NCBI GenBank assembly: GCA_016712415.1
Contig: JADJRC010000026.1
Span: 1 to 46,008 of the forward strand
DNA length: 46,008 bases
Source of the DNA: Lewinellaceae bacterium
GTDB lineage: Bacteria; Bacteroidota; Bacteroidia; Chitinophagales; Saprospiraceae
Direction of reading: 5' to 3'
The notes under the pieces: generated by a model
What the model was told of the DNA's origin: nothing
The model's database searches: none
Seen by the model: only the letters and a program-made list of their open reading frames with translations
Part shown: in pieces, positions 36,482 to 43,904 of the stretch
How positions within the stretch are numbered: position 1 is the first letter of the stretch
Layout: every line of letters begins with the position of its first letter
Made by a program: the position numbers and the translations under genes

Positions 36482-37543
36482 TTATTCTAAACCGGCAGCA
36501 GTTTGTCCGTGCGGTCGGCCCAGTTTCAGCCACAGCTCTACCTCAAACCAGGTGTCATTTTGCACGATATCGAGCCTGTGGGCCCCCGGATACAACAATT
36601 CAAGTCGCCGGCGCACATTTTGAAGCCCGATACCCGAGCTGCTGTCCTTGTCATTTTGTGCGCCCGGTGCAATTTTATTCCGCACCTTAAAGCGCAATTC
36701 CCGCTCGTCGAGTTGCAGGTCGATTTCGATCACTGGTTGATCGACCAGTCCCACGCCGTGTTTAAAGGCGTTTTCCACAAACGGGATCATCAGCATGGGC
36801 TCAATGGTGTGCGCAACAGGATCGCCTTGCAGGCGTACATGTATCGCCACATCTTCCTCAAACCTGATTTTCTGCAGTTCGATATAGTTGTTCAGGTAAC
36901 TGATCTCCTTTTCGAGCAGAATTTGTGCGTCGTTGCTTTCGTACAACATATAACGCATTAACTCGGAGAGTTTGATCGTCACCGGCTCGGCATTCGCCGA
37001 TCCCGACCGGATCAGATACACGATGCTGTTGAGAATATTGAAAATAAAATGCGGGCTGATCTGTGAGCGCAGGAAGGACAATTCCGATTGTAGTCGCTCC
37101 TGTCGCTCTTCCACGCGGGCCTTTTCGCCTTCCAGCATGTACAACACCAGGGCATAACCGGTGCTCACTGCCGCGACGAACAGCACCGGGAACAACGCTT
37201 TGTAGGCGTGGAATACCACGCCCTTGCTGTCGGGCGCCAGCAACCAGTTTTTCATAACACCCTGAAGTACAATAAAAAACACCGCCACGCCAAGCAGCGA
37301 TACCAGGTAAACCACAATACCCCGCCTGCGCAGGAGCCGCGGCGCCAGCCATTCTGTATTCAGAAAAAACAACGCGATATTGGTCAGCGAAGCGGGCAGT
37401 ATTTTCAAAAAGAACTGCTGCCGCCAGCTGTTGTCGTTGTCGAAAGGAATGAATGGCGCTGCATACCAGATACCAAAAAAGGTAAGGATGAACAGCCAGC
37501 GGGTCAGCCGGTCGGAGGTGATATTGTTGCCGAACAGATTCAT
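36482..37543 (-). CDS. LytS/YehU-type sensor histidine kinase
   Basis: About 353 aa from ATG 37543 (MNLFGNNITSDRLTRWLFIL). A longer open frame to 37711 exists, but a perfect -7 box (TATATTTG) lies inside it, and the extra residues are not family-like. Four transmembrane segments fill roughly residues 15-150. A short coiled coil follows (EGEKARVEERQERLQSELSF), then the His_kinase domain with the H-box SQISPHFIFNILNSI, followed by an HATPase domain with N-box PFVENAFKHGV and G-box SSGIGLQNVRRRLELLY. It senses an unknown signal at the membrane and phosphorylates the LytTR regulator encoded just downstream. Confidence 0.92.
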   Translation of the reverse strand: MNLFGNNITSDRLTRWLFILTFFGIWYAAPFIPFDNDNSWRQQFFLKILPASLTNIALFFLNTEWLAPRLLRRRGIVVYLVSLLGVAVFFIVLQGVMKNWLLAPDSKGVVFHAYKALFPVLFVAAVSTGYALVLYMLEGEKARVEERQERLQSELSFLRSQISPHFIFNILNSIVYLIRSGSANAEPVTIKLSELMRYMLYESNDAQILLEKEISYLNNYIELQKIRFEEDVAIHVRLQGDPVAHTIEPMLMIPFVENAFKHGVGLVDQPVIEIDLQLDERELRFKVRNKIAPGAQNDKDSSSGIGLQNVRRRLELLYPGAHRLDIVQNDTWFEVELWLKLGRPHGQTAAGLE

Positions 37544-37572
37544 ATCGGTAAAAGGCAGCGGTGGATGCCGGC

Positions 37573-37580
37573 CAAATATA
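37573..37580 (-). promoter_or_regulatory. -7 box of the LytS-LytTR operon
   Basis: TATATTTG on the minus strand fits TAnnTTTG exactly, 29 nt before the preferred start at 37543. It is the main reason for choosing that start. No clear TTG at -33. Confidence 0.55.
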
Positions 37581-37865
37581 TGACTACCCGACCGGCTCCA
37601 GGCGGGGTTGGCGACGATGCCGGGAATTCCGGCGATGTAAAGGCCGATACTGCCTGCATCCGCCTTCCGGCGCCCGCACGGGCCGATCATCCCCACATTT
37701 TCCCTTTTCATCTACTCTCGCCTTCCGGCAATAAAAAAGACCGTTTCTTTGACCCGTTTCAACGCCTTTTGCGCCAAACCACAATGCAGTTTTTTGGCTT
37801 TTGCGTGAACCATGCGCCATATTCATCCATTACACCAGCGTTGAACACAAAATCTACTGTTTAAT
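37581..37865. other. Intergenic region between lytS and the first outer-membrane gene
   Basis: About 285 nt between divergent genes. It carries open frames in several phases, but nothing that looks like a conserved protein. The promoter for the plus-strand outer-membrane gene should be here; no clean TAnnTTTG box was found close to its ATG. Confidence 0.4.
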
Positions 37866-40323
37866 ATGATGAATCGAGTCCTCCGCCCTGTTTTCCTGCT
37901 TCCCATTGCCCTGTTGGCGCCATTGCTGACAGTCGCCCAGATACAGGAATCGGGCGGAGGACCGGGCGCTGGTATCCTGAAAGGCATCCTGACCGACGCC
38001 ACGACACAACAACCGCTCGCCTATGCGACGGTCACCCTGTTTTCCCTGCCCGACAGTACGGCAACCACCGGCGCGATCACCGACGAAACCGGCGCATTTG
38101 AACTGTACGCCAAACCGGGAAAATATTACCTGAGGGCCCAGTTTTTGTCCTATCGCAGTGCCTTCAAGGGCGACATCACGGTGACCCAAAACGGCCCTGC
38201 AACCGATCTCGGCTCTATCGCGCTCGATTCCGACGCCACGATGATCGACGAAGTGGTGGTGCGCGCCGAAAAAAGCCAGGTGCATTTCGATCTCGATAAA
38301 AAGGTCTTCAACGTCGGTAAAGACCTGGCCAATCGCGGCGGCTCGGCTGCCGATGTGCTCGACAACGTGCCTTCGGTGACCGTGGACGTAGAGGGCAACG
38401 TCAGCCTGCGCGGCAGCGAGAACGTACGTATCCTGATCGACGGAAAACCCTCGGGGCTGACCAGTTTCGGCTCCAACGGACTCGAACAACTTCCTGCCAA
38501 CATGATCGACCGCGTGGAGGTCATCACCAACCCGTCCGCACGGTATGAGGCGGAGGGCATGTCGGGTATCATCAATATCGTGCTGAAAAAAGACCGCCAA
38601 CAAGGCATTAACGGTACGGTGGACCTCACCGGAGGTATCCCCGACGAACACGGCGCTTCGATCAACCTCAACCTGCGCCGCAACCGTTTCAACTTTTTTA
38701 CCAACTACGGCCTGCGCTACCGCAACAGCCCCGGTAAAAACAGCCTGTACCAGGAATTTTACAGCGGCGACACGACTTTCATCACCGACCTCCGGGGCGA
38801 ACGCCGGCGCAGCGGCTGGTCGAACAACCTGCGCTTCGGGGCCGACTACTTTTTCAGCCCCAAAAGCACGCTCACCAGTTCGTTTTCCTGGCGCCGCAGC
38901 AATCAGGACAACTACAGCCTGATCCGCTACAACGATTTTCTGAACGACCTGTCGAACCCGACCGGCATTACCCGGCGCAGCGACAACGAGAGCGAGATAG
39001 AACCCAACCTGGAGTACTCGCTGAACTACAAAAAGACCTTTGAGCGGGAAGGGCACGAACTGAGCGCCGACTTCCGCTACCAGGACAATTCCGAACGGGA
39101 GATATCCGATTTCCGGGAACAGTATTTTACCGCTACGGGTGAACTGTCCGGCCAGCCCGACCTGGAACAACGCTCCGACAACAACGAAAGCGAGCGCAAT
39201 ACCATTTTCCAACTCGATTATGTGCAGCCCTTCGGCAAAGACGGCAAATGGGAGGCCGGCCTGCGCAGCGGTATCCGCAGCCTGCGCAACGATTTCATCG
39301 TGGAGGAATTCGCAGACAATGCCTGGCAAACGCTTCCGGGCCTGAGCAACAATGTGTTGTACGACGAAAACATCCACGCCGCCTACGGCATCGTGGGCAA
39401 CAAGTTCGACCGTTTTTCCTGGCAAACGGGCCTGCGCGTGGAACTCGCCGACGTCAAGACCGAACTCCTGCAAACCAACGAGGTCAACGACCGGCCGCTT
39501 TACCTCAACTTTTTCCCCAGCGCGCACCTCAACTACGACCTGCCCAACGAAAACGCCCTTCAAATCAGTTACAGCCGCCGCATTCGCAGGCCGGGGTTTC
39601 GCGAACTCAATCCGTTTTCCGCAATACACCGACGCCCGCAACTACTGGGGCGGCAACCCCAACCTCAACCCCGAATACACGGATGCTTACGAAATCGGCC
39701 ACCTGAAACGCTGGGAAAAAGGCTCCCTGTCTTCGTCTGTTTACTACCAGTATACCACCGACGTTATCGAACGCATACGTCAGCAACTGTCCGACACCTC
39801 TGCTATCACCCGCCCGACCAACCTCGCAACGCGCAACAATTACGGATTTGAATTTACCGGCACTTACGAGCCATTCAAATTCTGGAAAATCAACGGCAAC
39901 CTCAATTTCTTCCGCACGATCACCGAAGGGGAATTCGAAGGCCAGGTGTTCAATGCCGACGCCTACACCTGGTTTGGTCGCGTATCATCCCGAATTACCC
40001 TGCTCAAAAAAGTAGACGTACAGACTACCTTCAACTACCGCGCCCCGCGCAATACCACGCAGGGGCGTTCCAAAGCGATGTACCACGTCGACCTCGCTGC
40101 CAGCATGGATGTTTTGAACAAAAAAGGCACCCTGACCTTCAGCGTCCGCGACGTGTTCAACACCCGCCGCTGGCGGCAAATATCGCAGGGCGCCGACTTC
40201 TACACCGAAGGTGATTTCCAATGGAGGGCACGGCAGACAACCCTGACCTTTAGTTACCGGATCAACCGCAACAAAGAGCAAAAGCGCGACCGCGATATGG
40301 AAGGCGACAACATGGATTTCTAA
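37866..40323 (+). CDS. Outer-membrane beta-barrel family protein (TonB-receptor-like, one frameshift)
   Basis: The start ATG 37866 gives a signal peptide (MMNRVLRPVFLLPIALLAPL). A carboxypeptidase-regulatory-like beta-sandwich follows at about 35-110 (GILKGILTDATTQQPLAYAT, TDETGAFELYAKPGKYYLRA), then a plug-like domain (DVLDNVPSVTVDVEGNVSLR, IDRVEVITNPSARYEAEGMS, INIVLKKDRQ). The rest is a 22-strand-type outer-membrane barrel of the OMP_b-brl_3 kind. The frame breaks at about 39612-39620: CCGTTTTCCGCAA lacks two bases for NPFFPQYTDARNYWGGNPNL. Joined length is about 819 aa. No N-terminal TonB box is evident. Ligand unknown; probably a transport or surface receptor. Confidence 0.88.
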
Positions 40324-40326
40324 CCC

Positions 40327-40383
40327 AACACTTAACACTTATCACTTAACACTTAACACTTAACACTTACACACTTAACACTT
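40327..40383 (+). repeat. Heptanucleotide tandem array (AACACTT)n
   Basis: About eight units of AACACTT, two of them variant, fill the whole gap between the outer-membrane gene and the haem-binding gene. The array ends directly at the TTG start of the latter. A 7-nt unit changes spacing without keeping frame. Confidence 0.9.
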
Positions 40384-40878
40384 TTGAAAAAGTACCTTAA
40401 GCCCGCTCTCTACGTCCTCCTGGGCCTTTTCGTCGTGGCCCAGTTCATTCGGCCGGAACGCAACCTGTCTGACGACCAGACCAGCCACCTCGCCACCAGA
40501 TACACCCTGCCCGAATCCGTAGAGGCCATCCTGAAAACTTCGTGTTACGACTGCCACAGCAATTACACGGTTTATCCCTGGTATGCCAATGTGCAGCCCG
40601 TAGCCGCCTGGCTCGACAACCATGTCAGGGAAGGTAAACGCAAACTAAACTTTTCCAACTTCACCACGCGCCGTATCGCCGTGCAAAACCACAAACTGGA
40701 GGAGATCATCGAAATGGTCAGGGAAGACGAAATGCCGCTGGCCTCCTACACCTGGGTACACCGCGACGCTATTCTGACCCCAGAACAGAAAGATGTGTTG
40801 CTGGACTGGGTGCAGTCGACCATGGATTCCATCAAAGCGCATTACCCTGCCGACAGCCTGGTGTTGCGGCGGAAGTAA
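40384..40878 (+). CDS. Haem-binding domain protein (c-type, single CxxCH)
   Basis: A 164-aa protein. An N-terminal signal anchor (MKKYLKPALYVLLGLFVVAQ) precedes a small domain with SCYDCHSNYTVYPWYANVQP (CxxCH at 54-58) and WLDNHVREGKRKLNFSNF. A later EDEMPLASYTWVHRDAILTP supplies the candidate distal Met, and the end is a LLDWVQSTMDSIKAHY helix. This matches the Bacteroidota 'haem-binding domain' family, periplasmic and probably facing the inner membrane; electron-transfer partner unknown. The only plausible start is TTG 40384, at the edge of the heptanucleotide array, so the array may set translation or transcription level. Confidence 0.88.
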   Translation: MKKYLKPALYVLLGLFVVAQFIRPERNLSDDQTSHLATRYTLPESVEAILKTSCYDCHSNYTVYPWYANVQPVAAWLDNHVREGKRKLNFSNFTTRRIAVQNHKLEEIIEMVREDEMPLASYTWVHRDAILTPEQKDVLLDWVQSTMDSIKAHYPADSLVLRRK

Positions 40879-40882
40879 TGTA

Positions 40883-40942
40883 CAACGGACTTCCAAGTCC
40901 GTTGAGGCGTTGCACAAGACGCCGGACTAGGAAGTCCGGCGT
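40883..40942. repeat. Two short palindromes between haem-binding and outer-membrane genes
   Basis: CAACGGACTT / AAGTCCGTTG form a perfect hairpin at 40883-40904, and ACGCCGGACT / AGTCCGGCGT another at 40919-40942. Both share the GGACTT..AAGTCC core, so they look like two members of one small repeat family, possibly acting as terminators. Confidence 0.75.
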
Positions 40943-40978
40943 ACGTATTCATTTCCCACATTTTACAGCAACTGAAAA

Positions 40979-43579
40979 ATGCTACACAGATTACTCCTCG
41001 CCATTACAGTGATGTTGCCGCTTGCGCTGCACGCCCAGTTTCCACAGGGCGCCGGACGCGGCCAGTTCAACGCCGCACAATTCAATATCGGCCGGTTTTA
41101 CGGCAAGGTGGTAGACAAGGAGACGGGTAAGGGACTGGGTTATGCGTCGGTGCAACTCCGGGGCATGCGCTACGACAGCACCAGCCGTTCGATGAAGGAG
41201 GTGGTCGTCGCGGGCCAGTTGACCGAGGCAAATGGCGATTTCAGTCTGGAAGGATTGCCCGTTCGCGGCCAGTTTACCCTCATCATCAACTACATGGGCT
41301 ATGCGACTGAGGAGCGAAAAGTCGCCTTTGAAATCAAAATGCCCGACGGCAGCGCGCCCTCGGGCGGCAATCCGGGCGCCATGGCCGGCGCGGTGGACAA
41401 AGACCTCGGCAACATCGAACTGGATGCCTCCTCGCGGCTCCTGCAGGAAGTCACCGTCACGAGCGATGCCTCCCAGGTCACCCTGGCCCTCGACAAGAAG
41501 ATATACCGCGTCGACAAGGACGGCGTGGCTGCCGGCGGCACCGCCGAAGATGCCCTGAAGAACATTCCCTCGCTCAATGTCGACCTCGACGGCAACCTCA
41601 CCCTGCGCAACGCCGCGCCCCAACTTTTTGTCGACGGCCGCCCCACCCCGCTCACACTCGACCAGATCCCTGCAGACGCCATCGACAACGTCGAGGTGAT
41701 CACCAACCCTTCGGCCAAATACGACGCCTCGGGCGGCAACGCAGGCATCGTCAACATCGTCCTGAAAAAAGACCGCCGTATCGGCTATAACGGCAACCTG
41801 CGCACCGGCGTTGATATGCGCGGCCGCATCAACCTCGGCGGCGACATCAATGCCCGCGAAGGCAAAATCAACGGTTTTATCGGCGGCAACTACAACCAGC
41901 GCCGCACGCTCAGCACCGGCGCCACCGACCGCCAGAACCTGTTCGGTACGCCGCGGACCAATGTTTACCAGACCAACGACGGGGAAAACGAGGGCTTTTT
42001 CGCCATGCTGCGCGGTGGCATCGACTGGTTTATAAACAACCGCAACACCCTGACCCTCAGCGGCTCGGGACACGGCGGCAACTTCGGTTCCAATGACATG
42101 GTCGGCATACGGACCGATACGCTCGGGAGCGGCGGCATCACAACAAGCCAGGCGCTGCGCCTGACCGACAGCGACCGCAGTTTTCGCAACTACGGCAGCC
42201 AAATACTGTACAAACACCTTTTCCCGAAAGAAGGCAAGGAATGGACCGCCGACGTCAACTACAACGCCAGCAAATCGGACAACGAAGGTTTTTTTAACAC
42301 CACTTACCTCGATTCGCCGCTGGAAAACAGGCAAAAACAGACCGGTAACAACTCCAACGAGTTTGTTACGGTGCAAACCGACTACGTGAATCCGCTTGGC
42401 TCGGGCGTCAAAATGGAACTCGGCGCGCGGGCCGCCGTGCGCAATTTCCGTAGCGGCAACGGCAATTTTCAGTACAGTGAAAACAGCGGCGATTATGTAC
42501 AGGTACCCGGCTTCGCCGACCGCTACAAATTCAACGACCAGGTGTATGCCGGCTACGGCAACTTCAGCCAGTCGTTCAAAAGATGGGGCTACCAGGTAGG
42601 CCTGCGCGCCGAAAGTTCGCTGTACACCGGTACCCTGATCGATACCGACACTGCCTTTACCAACGAATACCCGCTCAGTCTTTTCCCCAGCGCATTCCTG
42701 ACCTATAAGATCGATGAGCAGGACAACCTGCAACTCAGTTATACCCGCCGGATCAACCGGCCCAGCTTTTTCCAACTTATCCCCTACCCCGATTTTTCCG
42801 ACTCGCTGCTGTTCTCGCGCGGCAACCCCGGACTCAGGCCCGAGTTCACCAACGCCGTGGAACTCACCTACCAGAATATCTTCAACAAAGGCCACAACCT
42901 GCTCGCCAGCCTCTACTACCGGCGCGCTACCGACCTGATCACGCGCTACCAGTTTTCAGAGTTCAACGAAATACTGGGCCGCGAAGCCATCGTGTCGACG
43001 TACGAAAATTCCAACTCCAGCACGGCCTACGGACTGGAAGTCACCCTGAAAAACACCTTTTGGAGCAAGGTGGAACTCACCTCCAACGTCAATTTCTACA
43101 ACTCCATCGTGGATGCGCGCAACGTGGAAACAGACCTGCGCACCGAGCAGTTTACCTGGTTTGCCAAGGAAAACCTGAGCGTCAAACTGCCGAAAAACTT
43201 CACCGTCCAACTGTCGGGCTCCTACCAGAGCCGCACAGCGTATGCGCTCTCCAGCGGCAGTCGTTACGGCGGCTGGGGTGGCGGCGCATCGAGCACCGCG
43301 CAGGGGTACGCCATTCCGGTATGGTATGTGGATTTTTCCCTGCGCAAAGACCTGTGGAACCGCAAGGCGACCCTTACGCTCAACGTACAGGACATCTTCC
43401 GCTCGCGCAAAAACGGTTCGTACTCGGCATCGGAATTTTTTATTCAGGAATCCTGGCGCCGCCGCGATCCGCAACTGGTGCGGGTCAATTTCTCCTGGCG
43501 CTTCGGCAAATTCGACGTTTCGCTGTTCCGGCGCAAAAACACGCGGGTGGAAACGGAAGGGATGGATAGCGGATTTTAG
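40979..43579 (+). CDS. Outer-membrane beta-barrel family protein (TonB-receptor-like)
   Basis: An 866-aa intact paralogue of the gene at 37.9 kb. The signal peptide is MLHRLLLAITVMLPLALHAQ. The carboxypeptidase-like domain (about 40-140) has GRFYGKVVDKETGKGLGYAS and the plug region IPSLNVDLDGNLTLRNAAPQ, ending with the same motif IDNVEVITNPSAKYDASGGN. The barrel includes NLQLSYTRRINRPSFFQLIP and FSRGNPGLRPEFTNAVELTY, and the C terminus is basic. The two proteins share architecture and several motifs, suggesting ancient duplication, with the haem-binding gene between them. No starch-utilisation (SusD) partner adjoins, so it is not a canonical glycan-uptake locus. Confidence 0.9.
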   Translation: MLHRLLLAITVMLPLALHAQFPQGAGRGQFNAAQFNIGRFYGKVVDKETGKGLGYASVQLRGMRYDSTSRSMKEVVVAGQLTEANGDFSLEGLPVRGQFTLIINYMGYATEERKVAFEIKMPDGSAPSGGNPGAMAGAVDKDLGNIELDASSRLLQEVTVTSDASQVTLALDKKIYRVDKDGVAAGGTAEDALKNIPSLNVDLDGNLTLRNAAPQLFVDGRPTPLTLDQIPADAIDNVEVITNPSAKYDASGGNAGIVNIVLKKDRRIGYNGNLRTGVDMRGRINLGGDINAREGKINGFIGGNYNQRRTLSTGATDRQNLFGTPRTNVYQTNDGENEGFFAMLRGGIDWFINNRNTLTLSGSGHGGNFGSNDMVGIRTDTLGSGGITTSQALRLTDSDRSFRNYGSQILYKHLFPKEGKEWTADVNYNASKSDNEGFFNTTYLDSPLENRQKQTGNNSNEFVTVQTDYVNPLGSGVKMELGARAAVRNFRSGNGNFQYSENSGDYVQVPGFADRYKFNDQVYAGYGNFSQSFKRWGYQVGLRAESSLYTGTLIDTDTAFTNEYPLSLFPSAFLTYKIDEQDNLQLSYTRRINRPSFFQLIPYPDFSDSLLFSRGNPGLRPEFTNAVELTYQNIFNKGHNLLASLYYRRATDLITRYQFSEFNEILGREAIVSTYENSNSSTAYGLEVTLKNTFWSKVELTSNVNFYNSIVDARNVETDLRTEQFTWFAKENLSVKLPKNFTVQLSGSYQSRTAYALSSGSRYGGWGGGASSTAQGYAIPVWYVDFSLRKDLWNRKATLTLNVQDIFRSRKNGSYSASEFFIQESWRRRDPQLVRVNFSWRFGKFDVSLFRRKNTRVETEGMDSGF

Positions 43580-43589
43580 GGGTAATCAG

Positions 43590-43650
43590 GATAATTGGGA
43601 TAATCAAACCATCACCGGGATGGCTCGATTACCCCAATTATCTCATTTTT
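43590..43650 (+). terminator. Terminator-like hairpin after the second outer-membrane gene
   Basis: GATAATTGGGATAATC (43590-43605) pairs with GATTACCCCAATTATC (43627-43642) with one mismatch and a 21-nt loop. The right arm is followed on the plus strand by a run of T (43645-43651). It separates the outer-membrane gene from the convergent histone-like gene. Confidence 0.65.
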
Positions 43651-43655
43651 TCGGT

Positions 43656-43841
43656 TTAGGAAGATTTTCTCGAGTTTTTGGTATCGAGGACGTCTTTACG
43701 CAGGGTTTGCGCGAGGTCTTTCAGTTCCTGCATGGCCTTGCGAACACGTGCGCCGGCGGCGTTGTTGCCTCCGTAAAACTTCTGTACATCAGCCTCTGCG
43801 TCGGCAACGGCTTTTTTGATTGATTCAAAAACTTTGCTCAT
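43656..43841 (-). CDS. Histone-H1-like small basic protein
   Basis: A 61-aa protein: MSKVFESIKKAVADAEADVQ, then KFYGGNNAAGARVRKAMQEL and KDLAQTLRKDVLDTKN, with a basic serine end. This is the short histone-H1-like family common in Bacteroidota, with the invariant NNAAGxRVRKAMQELK core. It is thought to bind nucleic acid, but its role is not settled. A good promoter lies upstream (TTG-N21-TACATTTA on the minus strand). Confidence 0.88.
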   Translation of the reverse strand: MSKVFESIKKAVADAEADVQKFYGGNNAAGARVRKAMQELKDLAQTLRKDVLDTKNSRKSS

Positions 43842-43872
43842 ACTAATGATTTGTTTGAATGAAGAAACGGCG

Positions 43873-43904
43873 TAAATGTACGCTATTCTTCAATAAATGC
43901 ACAA
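43873..43904 (-). promoter_or_regulatory. Promoter of the histone-H1-like gene
   Basis: On the minus strand TTG (43904-43902), a 21-nt spacer and TACATTTA (43880-43873) match the Bacteroidota promoter at 10 of 11 fixed positions. It overlaps the first codons of the longest cas1 reading frame, so the two divergent units share control DNA, or the true cas1 start lies further right. Confidence 0.6.

Noticed and set aside
36435..36533. Extended N terminus of the LytTR response regulator
   Set aside because: The receiver domain begins directly at MKLRCIAVDD (36434). The upstream codons are Cys/Arg-rich and belong to the gap after the kinase gene.
37544..37711. Extended N terminus of the LytS kinase
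   Set aside because: The extra residues are not family-like and a perfect -7 promoter box lies within them; the start at 37543 fits better.
37854..39641. Minus-strand open frame of about 595 codons opposite the first outer-membrane gene
   Set aside because: Same reasoning: it lies antisense to a confident gene and has no family-like motif.
40991..42895. Long minus-strand open frame (over 600 codons) opposite the second outer-membrane gene
   Set aside because: It mirrors the codon pattern of a clear outer-membrane protein on the plus strand, has low-complexity V/A/G-rich composition and no recognisable domain. Antisense shadow in GC-rich DNA.
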